A stretch of DNA of 64,000 nt from Dipteris shenzhenensis. Lineage: Eukaryota; Polypodiophyta; Polypodiopsida; Gleicheniales. The position numbers were made by a program, and so were the translations under genes. Positions 12,158-23,293 of this stretch are shown one piece after another (position 1 is the stretch's first letter; each line of letters starts with the position of its first letter). Where the stretch lies: NCBI GenBank assembly GCA_047967505.1, contig CM106541.1. One strand, 5' to 3'. The notes below the pieces were generated by a model, which was given only the letters and a program-made list of their open reading frames with translations, was not told where the DNA came from and did no database searches.

Positions 12158-12206
12158 GGACTAGGAGAGGGATACAAGAACCTAGTCCAGAGTATTGCCA
12201 TCCAAC

Positions 12207-13594
12207 AAGAGAGCTATTAAGGCATTCTCCTCGTTGGGGGTGAGATCATCGGTGACAAAAACGGGTTGGGGGTCTTGCCCTTAGGTTTACCTCCTTGACC
12301 GGGGCTAGCCCATCATACCCTTGAGAGCATCCATCTTTTCGAGACCTCTGAGCCTGTTTGGTATAGGATGTTATGATCCTCAATCGTGTAGGCCTTGTAA
12401 TGGGTTGGTACCTGCCGTAGGTCCTCTTTCTCTTCAGTTTCCTCCTCTATTTCTGTCAAAGCAGTGGTCCTTTTGGCCTTAGCTGTGCTAGACTTAGTCA
12501 TGCTTTTGGATATAGGTGGTTTGGGATGGCTCTTCCATTGCGCATATAGAGCCGAGGGGGGTGGTTACCTTACTCAACTTGGTTCCCTAGTTGGAGGAGA
12601 GCTTGTGCTGAGCAATCACGGTGCCTATGTAGGACAACCAATGAAGATCCGATTTCACCCTCACGGTTCCCTTGCTTACATCTTGGGGTTTGAGCATGTT
12701 AAACATCCTTAGGGGGACCACCGGGGTCAGCAAACCCTTGAGGTTGAAAGTGGTGATCTAAAACCCTACTCTTTCTGGGACATCTATATTGGCTAAGATG
12801 TGCATCCAGTTTTGCAAGAAATTTGGCTCGGGGAGAGGTGCATACCAGAAGTTATGAGACTCCTTCTCATCCTCTTCCTTGTCACAGGGTTGGAATAGCT
12901 TTACGGAGGTGGTTCAGGCGGTGGTGTTCTTGTAGGTGTGCAAGTCCACTCTCATGGTTTACTCCTCGTGCCGCAAGTAGATGTTATCATTACGTCAGTC
13001 ATGCATGAGTCCAGACATTTGCAAGAAGGGCCTACCTAGGATAGCTTCATATCTCGGCTGTCGAGTGAAGTCCATGACTACGAACTTGACGGGGTACGTG
13101 AATTCAAATGCCTTAATGTTTATGCCAGTAAGCACTCCCAGGGGCTTGGCAGCTCCTCCATCGGCTAACTTTACTACCAAATGGGTCTGCTTGAGTGTGG
13201 GGTTTTCCCATTTCATCCAACATTCCTTGGTGCAGACACTCACTCCCGCTCCCCCATCCAAGATGTCTTCAACTTTTTGGTTTTGATAGCCTATGGGGAT
13301 AGCGGCGTTCGTGTCATCACCCTCAAAGTATGGCATTGATTGGTTGGGCTTAGGACTAGCAGGGACTAGGGGTAATGATAGTCTGTTCATTCAATTGGAT
13401 AGGTTGCGCCATAGGATGGAATTTCCTCTTAACAGGGAAGCGATCAACATTTTTACCTCTGTCGATAGGAAGGCATCCAACCCGGAACTATCGTAGGGTT
13501 CTTGTGAAGCCTCTTCTTCCATGGACATGTCCTCGAATCCGTATAGGTCTCCTTCCCCCTGGAGGTTCTGTAACACTGGGTCTTCTTGGAACAT
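12207..13594 (-). pseudogene. Gypsy G1: aspartic protease and following spacer
   Basis: Minus-strand Ty3/gypsy-type retropepsin: ILDGGAGVSVCTKECW (active-site DGGA in place of the usual D-S/T-G) and the closing EAILGRPFLQ motif about 75 residues later (12995-13390). The open frame 13391-13594 is the acidic Gag-PR linker. Downstream (12207-12995) is spacer leading toward RT, with several stops; the RT expected next is replaced by element B. No catalytic claim is made because the frame is interrupted on both sides. Confidence 0.85.
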
Positions 13595-13671
13595 CTTCTA
13601 CATTAGATCTGAAGCTTCTGTCTGCTCGAAGCCGAGGTGTTATATAACACTGGGTCTTCCTGGAACATCTT

Positions 13672-16004
13672 CTACATCAGATTTGGAGCTTCTGACTGCT
13701 CAAAGCTGAGGTGTTCCTCTTCCTCCACCCTTTCCTGCACCTTGAGCGATTTTGCCCCTCGGTGGCCCATCAGGTGGTATGGATGAATAGTATCTAACCC
13801 TCTACTGGCCTTTAGTTGATGCTCAAACTTCTCTTGGTAGTCCCGTACCAAGTTTTGGGCATCTTTTACGTATTGCTTTTCTAGGACCGGCGGGTCAAGA
13901 TAGGTCTCCTTATAGGAGTGCAAGGGTGCTAGGCCTTGAGCCCACACTGGATTGTTTACCTCTGAACTGGGAGGCACTTCAGGGTCACCCTAGGTGGAAG
14001 CTTGTTCGTAAGTAGAGGATGTGGCGAGAGTAGCTGTCTCCTCATCAGAACCATCTTGGATGAGCACCTAGTCGGAGCATTCACCTACCCGAATGGCCTT
14101 CTTGGACCGAGTTAGGGGGTGTGGAGGGATCTCGAGACCAAGCAATAGGGATCCTTTACCCTTTCTTGTGAGCTTCCTCATTGCCTTGCCTAATTCCTTG
14201 GCTTGCATCCTCGTGATGACTTGTAGGGGCACTGCGGCCACTTGGCCTCTCTTGATGCTAAGTAGATGAAGGCTAGTACTTTTTGGTGGGATGATTGGGG
14301 TTGTCGGTCTCCTCGTGGGATAGTCCTGAAACAGATGCTCGGTTCCACACCCTGCACACAAGGGTGTGGGGTTGGTCATGGCTAGAGCGATGGGGGTATG
14401 ATCCCTGCATGGATAGTCCTTCAAGAATTGTGGGCCTTGGCATTTGAAACATGACACTAGAGGGTTTGAAGTACCTCGGTAGGGGCATTCACTTGCTCTA
14501 TGGGGACCCTGGTAGGTGTAACATTGGAGTGGGGGTCTCTGAGCAATTGAGTTCAAGTCTCTCACCCTTGCATTCACAAGGGCAGTCTGGAATATGAGAA
14601 CCTGTTGATCCTCTAGTGGGAGGTAGTGGATCAGGGTGCCGCTTCCCTCCTTGTAGGGGTAGTAATCATACGGTCTGTGATCAGGATTTGTCTCCTCCCA
14701 GTCTTTGGTCACTTCTTCTACCAACACTTGACTGACAAGGGTTATATGAGGTAGCGTGGTTGAGTTCTATACTAGCTAGAACTAGCCATGGGACCACCCT
14801 GTGTGATCAGGGGGTTAGGCGGGGCCGTTAGGGCTTATAGGGGTCTCATTTGATAAGTGGGTTGGGGAAGGGACCTTGGAAATCGACATTGGGAGGTGTC
14901 ATGGTTTCCCCACCTATGGCAATGTGCGCAATAGAGTGCCGGCCTTGCCCTTAGGCATAGGCACTCATTGAAGGGGTGGTTGCCATTGCATACCCCACAC
15001 CAGACATTGTCTCTCTATGGAAACAAGTGGGGGTTTCTCGATGCCTCCTTGGAGGTTCTAGTCCTCCACTACTGGCCTAGCTGATCTAGCTGGTTGGAGG
15101 CCAGCTCTCTCATATCCAAGCCCTTGGGCTCGTTAGTCTCCTTCTTGATCGTTTCTACACTCAAAGACCTAACCAATGGAGTTATTTCTGTGGGACCCGG
15201 GGCTTTATCCGAATTCACCTTGTCCATCATGTTGTCACATGTGGATGGCCACCTTGCTACATAAATCGAAGGAGGTAGGATTCATCACCATGAGGTGGTC
15301 ATGTAGCTTCGGGTCTGCCAATTCGATAAGGAAGCGAGGCAACAATCATTCATCACTCATCCGCTCATATGGTTCATAGCAGGCATTAAGGTGCTTCATC
15401 CTGGCAATGTTGCTGGTACCAGCATTGGAACGGATGTGCCAAGGCCTGAATTCATTGGTGCAACCAGTATGGATGAGAAGGGACATAGTCCCAGGGGAGG
15501 TGGGTCCTAGGGCATGGGAACGTTAGTTCCATGCAATGGGTGGTAGGATCGGAGATGTGCCCCCGCATAGTTGAAAAAGGTTGGTGGCCCTTGGACTGTT
15601 GGGGGTTCATAAGGCATTCCGCCTTGGAAGTTCCTAGCATCCCCTTGACTCGGGTCTTGCCTTCTGAATTCCCTCATCCATGGATCCTCATCATCCATGT
15701 GTTCCTGTTGGGAAGGTCTGGCATAGGCGGAGGGTCTTGGATGTGCGAAGGTGTTTTCCATTGTAGTCTATGGTTCTAGAGCTGGATGTTGCTGACCTTC
15801 CCTTCCTACAGACATGTCGGCGAAGGGGTTCTCCATGTCTGTCGACTCTGTCCGGCCTAAGCATCCGAACATGTTGGAGAATGTACCTCTAAGCCTGGAT
15901 GCAACCGAAGGTGTAGGCGGGTTGGGAGAGGCTACACTTGCGAATGGGGCTTTAGATGTCCTTGAACTCGAGGGGTCTGGCATTACTTCTTCCAAGCTCT
16001 CCAT
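13672..16004 (-). pseudogene. Gypsy G1: gag polyprotein, broken
   Basis: Gag-like reading frame on the minus strand, likely starting at the ATG at 16004 (MESLEEVMPDPSSSR). The N-terminal part is Ser/Pro rich (15507-16004). A central stretch (14728-15506) is full of stops. The C-terminal part (14068-14727) has three successive Cys/His clusters: CYTYQGPHRASECP, CFKCQGPQFLKDYPC and CAGCGTEHLFQDYP, each an imperfect knuckle in which one ligand is lost. A basic tail (KLTRKGKGSL) follows. G2's gag has a related double cluster (CYGCGENHRITKCP and CRDCGIGHAYMDFP), so the multi-cluster gag is a shared trait of these gypsy elements. Confidence 0.8.
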
Positions 16005-16735
16005 CTCATCTGAGCTAGATAAAGTTTCTAGTTGGGGTCCAACTAATGAGTGGAGGCTAGGGATTCGATCTTTGGATCCCCAACTAGGGCGGAGGGTGGG
16101 CTAAGCATAGCTCAAAGCACTATCTTCCAGTGTGGGGTCCTTGGACAAAATTCTCTTGGACCTCAAGTGCATGTGGGAGGTCTCTAACTAGGCACACTCA
16201 AGCAAGATGGATGTTTAATAAATTTTTTAATTCTTTGGCTACCCTAGAGGTATCGCACCAGTCGGAGGGATAGCTCTATGGTGATGGTCGAAGGAGTAGG
16301 AAGAAAGGCCTTATATAGAGAAGGTCCTCCACCAAGGAAAAGCGCAATGTTGCACCAGGTCGCCATAGCCAAGCTTGACAAAGTCGACTGGTTTTTTCAT
16401 GATTTCTCCTCCAATTCTTGACCAAATGGGCTCAAATTTCATCAGTAGCTTGCCTGTAGTGTCATCCAACTCGAGCTCAGAGGAATCGGCAAAAGGGTAA
16501 GCACAGAGGTAACATTACGCGAAAGATTGACGAGCAATGTTGGCATTGTGCATACAGAAGAAATCTCTCTAATTTCTTGCAGCTGGAAGGTTGCCCATAC
16601 ACTAGGAGTCTACAACTCAGAGGGTTTGAAGAATAGTTGCTTGTAGGTAGAGAACAGGCTCTCACAAAATTTTGGGAAGAAAGAGGAAAATGGAGATGAT
16701 GGAGAAGCTTTGAGAAAACTAGTAGTTTATGCTAG
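16005..16735 (-). other. Probable leader of G1, with a peptide also found in element N
   Basis: Upstream of the gag start on the minus strand. A CTATATAAGG TATA-like box lies at about 16312-16321. Between about 16300 and 16450 the minus strand reads a peptide with ...EPIW..IGGEIMKKPVDFV, matching N's EQQWLHIEGENREKPVDFV (about 45700-45806). Upstream the two also share TTCCAGCTG and AGCCTGTTCTC blocks. I therefore read it as the leader of an element related to N. No primer site was identified. Confidence 0.55.
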
Positions 16736-16739
16736 AGAG

Positions 16740-17410
16740 AGCATATCGCACCGGGCGGTGGGATATTGGTATAGCGGCAGGTGGTGGTGTAAGCATATCG
16801 TAATGACAATGGAGTAAGAATGACAGTAGGTGGCAGGATAGATGTATTGCAATGATAGCTGGGATAGATCTTGCCATGTGTACGGCAGAATCACAAGTCG
16901 GCAAGATGCGGATAGCAGGCCGGATGGTGGTATAGCTATTGTGATGGGGGCATGGGGATCGACAATCGCAACGGGCAGCATGATAAGGGTGACGTAACGA
17001 TCGGTGAAAGAAAAATAGTGACGATCGGTGGACTAAAAATAGCAACAATCGACAAACTAAAGATAGCATATGGGTAGCATGATTGATGTAACATGATGAT
17101 TGAAGGCATACGGATATGACCACGGGTGTGGGGGTGGGTTCACCACGCTGGCGGTAGAGTAGCAGGATAGCAACAGTCGACGGGATATCTCTAAAGCCAC
17201 AGGTCAGTGGTGATCAGGTCAACGGGATAGTAACTCTAACACACATTTAATGGGGCGACAGGTTGGGACATGGTAAGAAGATAGGTCGGTGGGATAGCTC
17301 TATGGCATCAGTCAACAGGGTTTGATTGTGGGATACGTCTAATGCACCGATTGGTGAGATATTTGGTTGGCGGGATAACCCTGTGGAGCCGACTCGACGG
17401 TGGGATAGTG
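16740..17410. repeat. Degenerate tandem subrepeats (GGTGGGATAGC type)
   Basis: At least eight variants of a 35-45-bp unit centred on GGTGGGATAGCTCTATGG, for example near 17180, 17224, 17290, 17330, 17373 and 17400, with an isolated one at 16265. Such subrepeats are common in plant LTR U3 regions, so this may be G1's LTR, but no LTR ends were found. Confidence 0.6.
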
Positions 17411-18540
17411 AAACACAATATCACCAAGACTGATTTTTGTGGAGTTTTTAAAGGTTTTGAGTTTTTGTCCTAGATTTTTTATGCTAGGGGGATGCTACGC
17501 TATCTAGTTCACCTACACAATGAAAAAAACTTGAAGAAAAAACACTTTTTACAAGCAAAAATGTAAAATTTCATGAGCGGTGAGTTCTAGAACACAAAAC
17601 AACTTCAAATTTTGGCAAGAATCAACATTTTTGTTGTTTTTTGATGGGTTTGGACCTCACACACTCCTTAGCAATCACACACACTAAGTTCCTATTAACT
17701 AAAAACACAAAAAAGCATAAAAACCAAGCTTCAAATGCTCCAAAATGACTTTCCTATAAGAAAAGTTAGTTTTCCTACTTTCTTTGTCCACCATCTCACT
17801 TCCTCCCTCTCTCTTCTCCTACAACTCCACCAACAAGCTCCAAGTTAGGCTTGAAGACTTGAACAATGGGTAGATATCGAAGGAAAACAAGTGCAAATGC
17901 AAAAGCATACCTTTTCTCCTTGGCAGCAGTGCTAAAAATGTGTGGGTCTCGGCAGTGACTCACATGTCATGGGAATGTTGAAGAGGTGCCGATGGAGCCT
18001 CCACTCCAAGCTACTCCTTGTGGGAGCAATGCAAGGCACGCATCATGCGCAAGTGTCACTGTGGCATCTAGATTGTTGCAGTGTGTCTCCATGCAAGAAA
18101 GGGGGAAGGGGAACAGGGGAGAAGAGAGGGAGAAGGAGAAGGGAAGAGGAGAGTGAAGGGGTATGGAGTGAAAGACACAAGGGCACTACAATGGAAACAA
18201 GCGAACACCTAAAACACTCTCTTGGAAGAGAAGAGGGAGCTTGTATTCAATCTTGTGCAAACAATAATGAAGACCAAAGTCAACACTTTGGCATTTTATA
18301 CAAGTCACCTTTTGAAGGGAGGGCCAACCCTTTTCCTTTTAGCACTCTCCTTCTCTTTTACATCAAAGGCTCTTGGGCCCGTAGGGTGCCAAGGCATATT
18401 GCTATTCTTTGCATCTCTCCCTACTAGCGGAAATAATGGTTGTGTTGACCATATTAAAGCACTTGGAACAAGCCTGGTATTAGGAGGTGGTCCTAATCAA
18501 TTCCCAAATAGCACTTGTGTTAGCCTCACGCCTCCAGGGC
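17411..18540. other. Unassigned stretch
   Basis: No domain recognised. It includes an AG-rich tract (18095-18160). Plus-strand open frames at 17942-18427 and 18222-18548 overlap in different phases, resemble no family I know and look fortuitous. Confidence 0.5.
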
Positions 18541-18549
18541 TTAGGTGAT

Positions 18550-18648
18550 TTGGACTTGCATGTAGAACATGAATGTAGGAGTTGCATGTAGGACTTGCAT
18601 GTAGAAATCACATGTAGAACTTGCATGTAGAACATGCATGTTGGATTC
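18550..18648. repeat. Minisatellite, TTGCATGTAGAAC unit
   Basis: About six imperfect copies of a 13-16-bp unit (TTGCATGTAGAAC and variants) in direct tandem. Confidence 0.85.
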
Positions 18649-18656
18649 CTAAGAGA

Positions 18657-18752
18657 GATTATTCCTAGCCTTATGTAGTTACAAGCGGAGCTTTGTCGCT
18701 ACTCTACACACTTTTTGTGCTACTACTTAAGTCCATGTTGGCATAGAGACAA
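18657..18752. repeat. Dispersed repeat shared with 59671-59765
   Basis: About 95 bp starting ATTATTCCTAGCCTTATG and ending GGCATAGAGACAAC is also found directly beyond the LTR of element H. Part of an unidentified dispersed element. Confidence 0.8.
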
Positions 18753-20353
18753 CACTGGGTCGACCATTTTGCAGGGACCTTTGGGCCCATTTTGTAGGGA
18801 CCTTTGGACCCCATTACTCATCAAATGGAGTAGCCTTTGAAGGAGTAGCAGATCAACATCAACTAGGCCTCATCTAAGAGAAGCAAAGAGGGCTGGAGAG
18901 CTATAGACTAAACTTGAGGGAGATGCTTATCTAGGTTGAGTTTTTGGATAGCAAGGTGGAGCGAGCCTATGGACAGAGGTTCTACATATGCTCAATGGAG
19001 CACATCGGCTCAAAGATCTAGAGGTTTTAGACATTTAGTAGGAGAACCTTGCGGTATTATATATTGTCCAATGGATGGAAATATAAAGTGTTGCTTCTAT
19101 ATTTGGCTCTGAGCATAGTCTATTTTCTAGTCTACACATGCATATGAATGTTGTGAAGTACACACACTTGATCAAGCATTGAATTGATAGTAAAATGCTT
19201 CATTCATGTAATTCTTGGGCTAACTATTAGTCTTTCGCTCTATGCAATACCCTCTATGTGAGAGTTCACTTTTCTAACAAAGGCCTCGAATTTGTAAGAA
19301 CTAGTCTATCCCCTCCCTTGGGGATCAACTTAATAACCCCTCCATCGACATGAGAAAATTGAGAGTGAGCTTTAAGGTTCTCCTCCTAGAGGTCAAGAAG
19401 GCAAGGTCCTATGTCCTCCTAGAAAACTTTGTAAAACTCTATAGGGAGTCCATTCTCCCTAGGAGTTTTGTGATCAGACATGATGTCCATAGGTACTTTT
19501 AACTCCTTTAAAGTGAGAAATTGATCCCAGAGAACGTTTTCAAAGCTTTGGATCTCGATCTATATCTAGCTTTTCTACACCTCTCCCTTGCATGAAGGAC
19601 TTGAGCATTCGCTTCCCTATTTGTGGATAGAAGAGCTTGAAAATGGTGTTAAATTAGATCCATATTATCTTCATGAGTGGCTAAGACTATCTAGTCCTTT
19701 TTAAAGAGAGATATCTCTTCAGAGACTATATGATCCTCCATTTTTAAGCTCCATATTATCTTCATGAGTGGCTAAAACTATCTGGTCCTCCTTTTTTAAG
19801 AGACCATCTTCAGAGACTGTGTTGAATTAGCTCCATATTATCTTCATGAGTGGCTAAGACTGTCTAGTCCTCCTTTTTTAAGAGACAAATCTCTTCAAAG
19901 ATCCTCTTCCTCCTTATTTATCCTGAAGGGCCTATCAATCCTCCCATCCCACCAATCCCTAAAGTAGACAATGGAGTCATTTAATTTCACCTATTCTTGC
20001 TTCTTGAACTTGCCTTGGCTCAAATAAACTCTATTGGGCTCCTTGATCCCATTGTCTTGCTCTTTCTTCAATATTCTCCATTTCTTGTTTAAACTTGCCC
20101 ATCCTTTAAGCCATAATTGCTACTCTATCTTTTTTTGCCAACTTGAGAGAGTCTTGTGTCTTATGAACTGCTTTCAACTAGAAACCAACAATGGGCCTAT
20201 TGAAGGAGAAAGCATGAGTCTAGATGCTTTTAATTAGGACTTGAACTGACCTAAGCTAAAAAATATTTGGGTCTTCCTTGAACTAGGAGCAGGACCTCTT
20301 GCCCCTGCCAAAATCACAAACAAAAAGGACAAGTTTGTGATCAAGGTAGCAAT
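18753..20353. other. Unassigned stretch with no recognisable gene
   Basis: AT-leaning DNA without long open frames or known domains. Contains the threefold repeat at 19660-19910. It abuts element J's 3' LTR at 20354. Confidence 0.5.
19660..19910. repeat. Three tandem copies of an 82-91-bp unit
   Basis: Units begin CCATATTATCTTCATGAGTGG at 19660, 19751 and 19833, each followed by GGCTAAnACT, TCTnGTCCT and AGAGAC segments. Confidence 0.9.
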
Positions 20354-20506
20354 TGAGAGTGCTCTCAACGGAAGCAAGAACAGAAGAGAGCCACACAAGT
20401 TTTGGTGGGTGCAGAACCACCCTAATCTTCTTTTTCATTCATTTATATATGTGTTTGAGTATTGTACATAACCAGGGTAAAGGCACAATGACCTTTAACC
20501 CCCACA
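20354..20506 (-). repeat. 3' LTR of J (153 bp)
   Basis: Plus strand TGAGAGTGCTCTCAAC ... TTTAACCCCCACA. Matches the 5' LTR except for an 18-bp purine insertion or deletion and a few substitutions. The inner end forms a palindrome (TTGAGAGTGCTCTCAA). Confidence 0.93.
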
Positions 20507-20522
20507 ACCTCCCACTTAAAGG
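20507..20522 (-). other. Polypurine tract of J
   Basis: Minus strand reads CCTTTAAGTGGGAGGT directly before the LTR start TGTGGGGG, the expected place and composition for plus-strand priming. Confidence 0.85.
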
Positions 20523-20559
20523 ACAATGTGCCTTTAAGGGAGAACAACCAATGAGCATA

Positions 20560-21717
20560 CTATCCAATGCCCATCAATACATGACAATACTCAAACCGCT
20601 GACTAGGTAGACTCTTCGTCAGCATATCTGCAGGGTTATCATCTGTATGAACCTTGATAAGCTCTATGCGCTTGTCCTCAAGTACCTCCCTGATGAAATG
20701 GTACTTGACCTCAATGTGTTTGGTCTTTGCATGAAAGACCGGATTCCGTGCTAGCTGAATAGCACTCATGGAATCACTATGCAATGTCGGTACACCTGTA
20801 TGAATCCCCAAATATCCCACTAGCCGATCAAGCCATATAGCCTCCTTGCAACCCTCTGTGGCTGCAACATACTCAGCCTTTGTGGTAGACAAAGCAACAC
20901 ACTTCTGTGCACGAGACATACATGACACTGCACCACCTACAAAGGTGAACACATAACCAGAAGTGGATCTCCTACTATCCACATGCCCTTGCATAGTTTG
21001 AATCTGTGGACCCATGTACATGCATGTCTCTTCTACCAAAGCAGATGCACATCTCCTTGGTACCCTTCATGTACCTCATGATGCACTTAACTACCTCCCA
21101 ATGCCTCTTTCCTGGATTAGCCATATACCGGCTAACAACTCCCACTGCAAATGCAATGTCTGGTCTAGTAGCTATCATAGCATACATAAGACTCCCAACT
21201 GTTGATGCATAAGGAACCTTGGCCATCATGGCCCTTTCCTCATCTGATTTGGGACTATCTGTATGACTCAGTTTCACATATGGAGGCAATGGAGTACTCA
21301 CTGCCTTCCCCCCCTCCATATTGAAATGTTGCAATACTTTTGTAACATACTCTTTTTGTGAAAGCCAAAGGAGTTTCCTACTCCAATCACGCATGATGTG
21401 CATACCAAGAATATGACCTGCAAGTCCCAAATCCTTCATATCAAAGGCCTCATGCAACTTGGCCTTTAATGCATCTAGCTCATAAGTATTCTTGCTAGCC
21501 AATAGCATATCATCCACATATAGTGCCAAGATTATTAGGCTATTATCCTTAGCCCTTGTATTGTAGAGGTAGTGATCAATTTCACTCCTAAAACCCTGGG
21601 ACCGAATGAAAGCATCAAACTTCTGATACCATTCTCTATGCACTTGCTTAAGACCATAGAGACTCTTCTTCAGCTTGCAAACTAAATGCTCTTTGTCCTT
21701 TTCTTCAAAGTCTTCCA
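20560..21717 (-). pseudogene. Element J: RT C-terminal half and RNase H
   Basis: RT palm with YVDD (ILALYVDDMLLAS), FDMKDLG and YASTVGSLMYAM...RPDIAFAVG (20975-21643), then copia RNase H with ALSTTKAEYVAA, HSDSMSAIQLA and HTDDNPADMLTKSL (20560-21039). A frameshift around 20985-21000 divides RT and RNase H, inside the first RNase H motif. Catalytic RT aspartates are kept. RNase H has TTKAEY instead of the usual STEAEY, so its catalytic Glu is replaced by Lys. Confidence 0.93.
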
Positions 21718-21718
21718 G

Positions 21719-22309
21719 CTACACCATGTAAATTTCCTCATGCAAATCCCCATGCAAGAATGTTGTCTTGACATCCATTTGCATAAGCTCCGTATCCTCT
21801 GCTGCCACTAGTCCAAGCATGCATCTAAGTGTGGTCATCTTCACAATTGGAGAGAATATCTCATCAAACTCCACACACTTCTCTTGCTTGAACCCTTTAG
21901 CGACCAAACGGGCCTTGTACCTAGGCACATCATCACTTGTGATCTTCATTTTGTAGACCCAATTACATGGCAATGCTTTCTTTCCATGTGGCAAAGAAAC
22001 CAAGTCCCAAGTCTTATTCTTCATAAGTAAACTCATCTCTAATTGCATAGCATACTCCCACTTGCATTGATCCTCGCACATCATAGCCTCTCTGTAGCAA
22101 GAAGGCTCCTCGCAATTAGCAAGCATCACATAGTCTACCCCTGGAACAAACCTATCAGGCGGCCTAGACACTCTAGATGATCTTCTCAAGGGCATTTCAG
22201 CTTGCTGACCCACTTGCATATCAGCCACATTTGGCTCATCATTTCCACCAATAGATGATCCATCATCTACCCTTGATTGTATACCTGTGGGAGTATTTGT
22301 TGGTACCAT
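21719..22309 (-). pseudogene. Element J: RT N-terminal half
   Basis: Linker with RRSSRVSRPPDRFVPG, then RT fingers: [46 protein letters not shown] and MQMDVKTTFLHGDLHEEIYM. The stop at 21719-21721 falls in the conserved stretch after EEIYM; the frame then resumes from 21643. The linker between integrase and RT (22310-22563) has further breaks. Confidence 0.93.
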
Positions 22310-22563
22310 TTCTTACACATTTGGTGCATGGACAGCTTGTTGTCTATCAACATATGTAGGTGGATTCACATCCTAGAAAGTGATTCTCCTTATTTCCACA
22401 TCCCTCATGGGTGCCTTATGCATCTTCTTCTCATTGAAGACTACATCATGGCTACGTATGATCTTCTTTGCTTTTGGATGCCAGAGACGATACCCATCTC
22501 TCCACTTTCACCATAACCCATAAAGATGCATTTCCTAGACTTAGGATCTAGCTTCTTTTGAAG

Positions 22564-23281
22564 CTATTTTGGCACATGTGCATATGCCTCACACCCAAAT
22601 ATATGCAAATGACAGTTAGAGGGCTTCTTGCCACTCCATGCCTCTTCAGGAATACCACCATCCAAACTCTTACTAGGTGATCTATTGATCACATGCACTG
22701 CAGTCTTCATTGCCTCAGCCCAAAAACCACCAAAAAGACTTGTATTGGAAATCATGCATTGCAACCTTTCTTGAATGGTACGGTTCATCTTTTTTGCAAC
22801 TGGACTTTGCTCTAGAGTACGAGGGGATGTGAGCTCCCTCTTAATCCCACGTGTATCACAGAAATGCTGAAAGTCATGAGAGAGATACTCTCCACCATTG
22901 TCAGTCCGTAGGCATTTAAGCATTCTACCTGATTGTGATTCTCAACCAAGGCCAACCATTTCTAAAATACCTAGAACACATCACTCTTCCGAGCTATAGC
23001 GTAAGCCCACACTTTCCTAGTTGCATCATCAATGAATGTCACATAGTATTTAGCCCCGCCTAATGACCGTGTAGGCATGGGACCACATACGTCTAAATGC
23101 ACCAATCAAGCTTTTCAAACTCTTTCTTTCCCCTTCTTTCATGGTCTGATTTAGTCTGCTTCCTATAGAGACAGTGCTCACAAAATTCAAAATAAGAGAA
23201 ACTCAAATGCGGTACATAACCCAAACAGCATAAGAGTTTCATTCCATTCTCACTCATGTGCCCCAACCTGCAATGCCACAA
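22564..23281 (-). pseudogene. Element J: integrase, catalytic Glu replaced
   Basis: N-terminal zinc site (WHCRLGHMSENGM ... FCEHCLYRK; 23093-23281). After a broken first-Asp region (22924-23092) comes the rest of the core (22564-22923) with the second Asp in RTDNGGEYLS. Exactly 35 residues later the catalytic Glu position reads Lys (PVAKKMNRTI). FWAEAMKTAVHVINRSPS and IFGCEAYAHVPK follow. The two halves are in different frames. Dead on two counts. Confidence 0.93.
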
Positions 23282-23293
23282 AGAAGTGCTTGG

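Larger units (their letters stand above)
9318..12206 (+). mobile_element. Copia family-1 fragment B (LTR, leader, gag scrap)
   Basis: Plus-strand family-1 copy: LTR 9318-9542, primer site 9543-9554 (TGGTATTAGAGC, one change), leader to about 12157, then a direct jump to mid-gag (12158-12206, matching D 51575-51624). Gag start, most of gag, all pol and the 3' LTR are missing. Inserted in the gypsy RT region just after the PFG motif; the right side continues as gypsy G1 sequence. No target duplication can be assigned. Confidence 0.9.

Noticed and set aside
17942-18548. Two overlapping plus-strand frames of 161 and 108 codons as possible genes
   Set aside because: They overlap in different phases, have no domain and biased composition, and lie in repeat-rich DNA.
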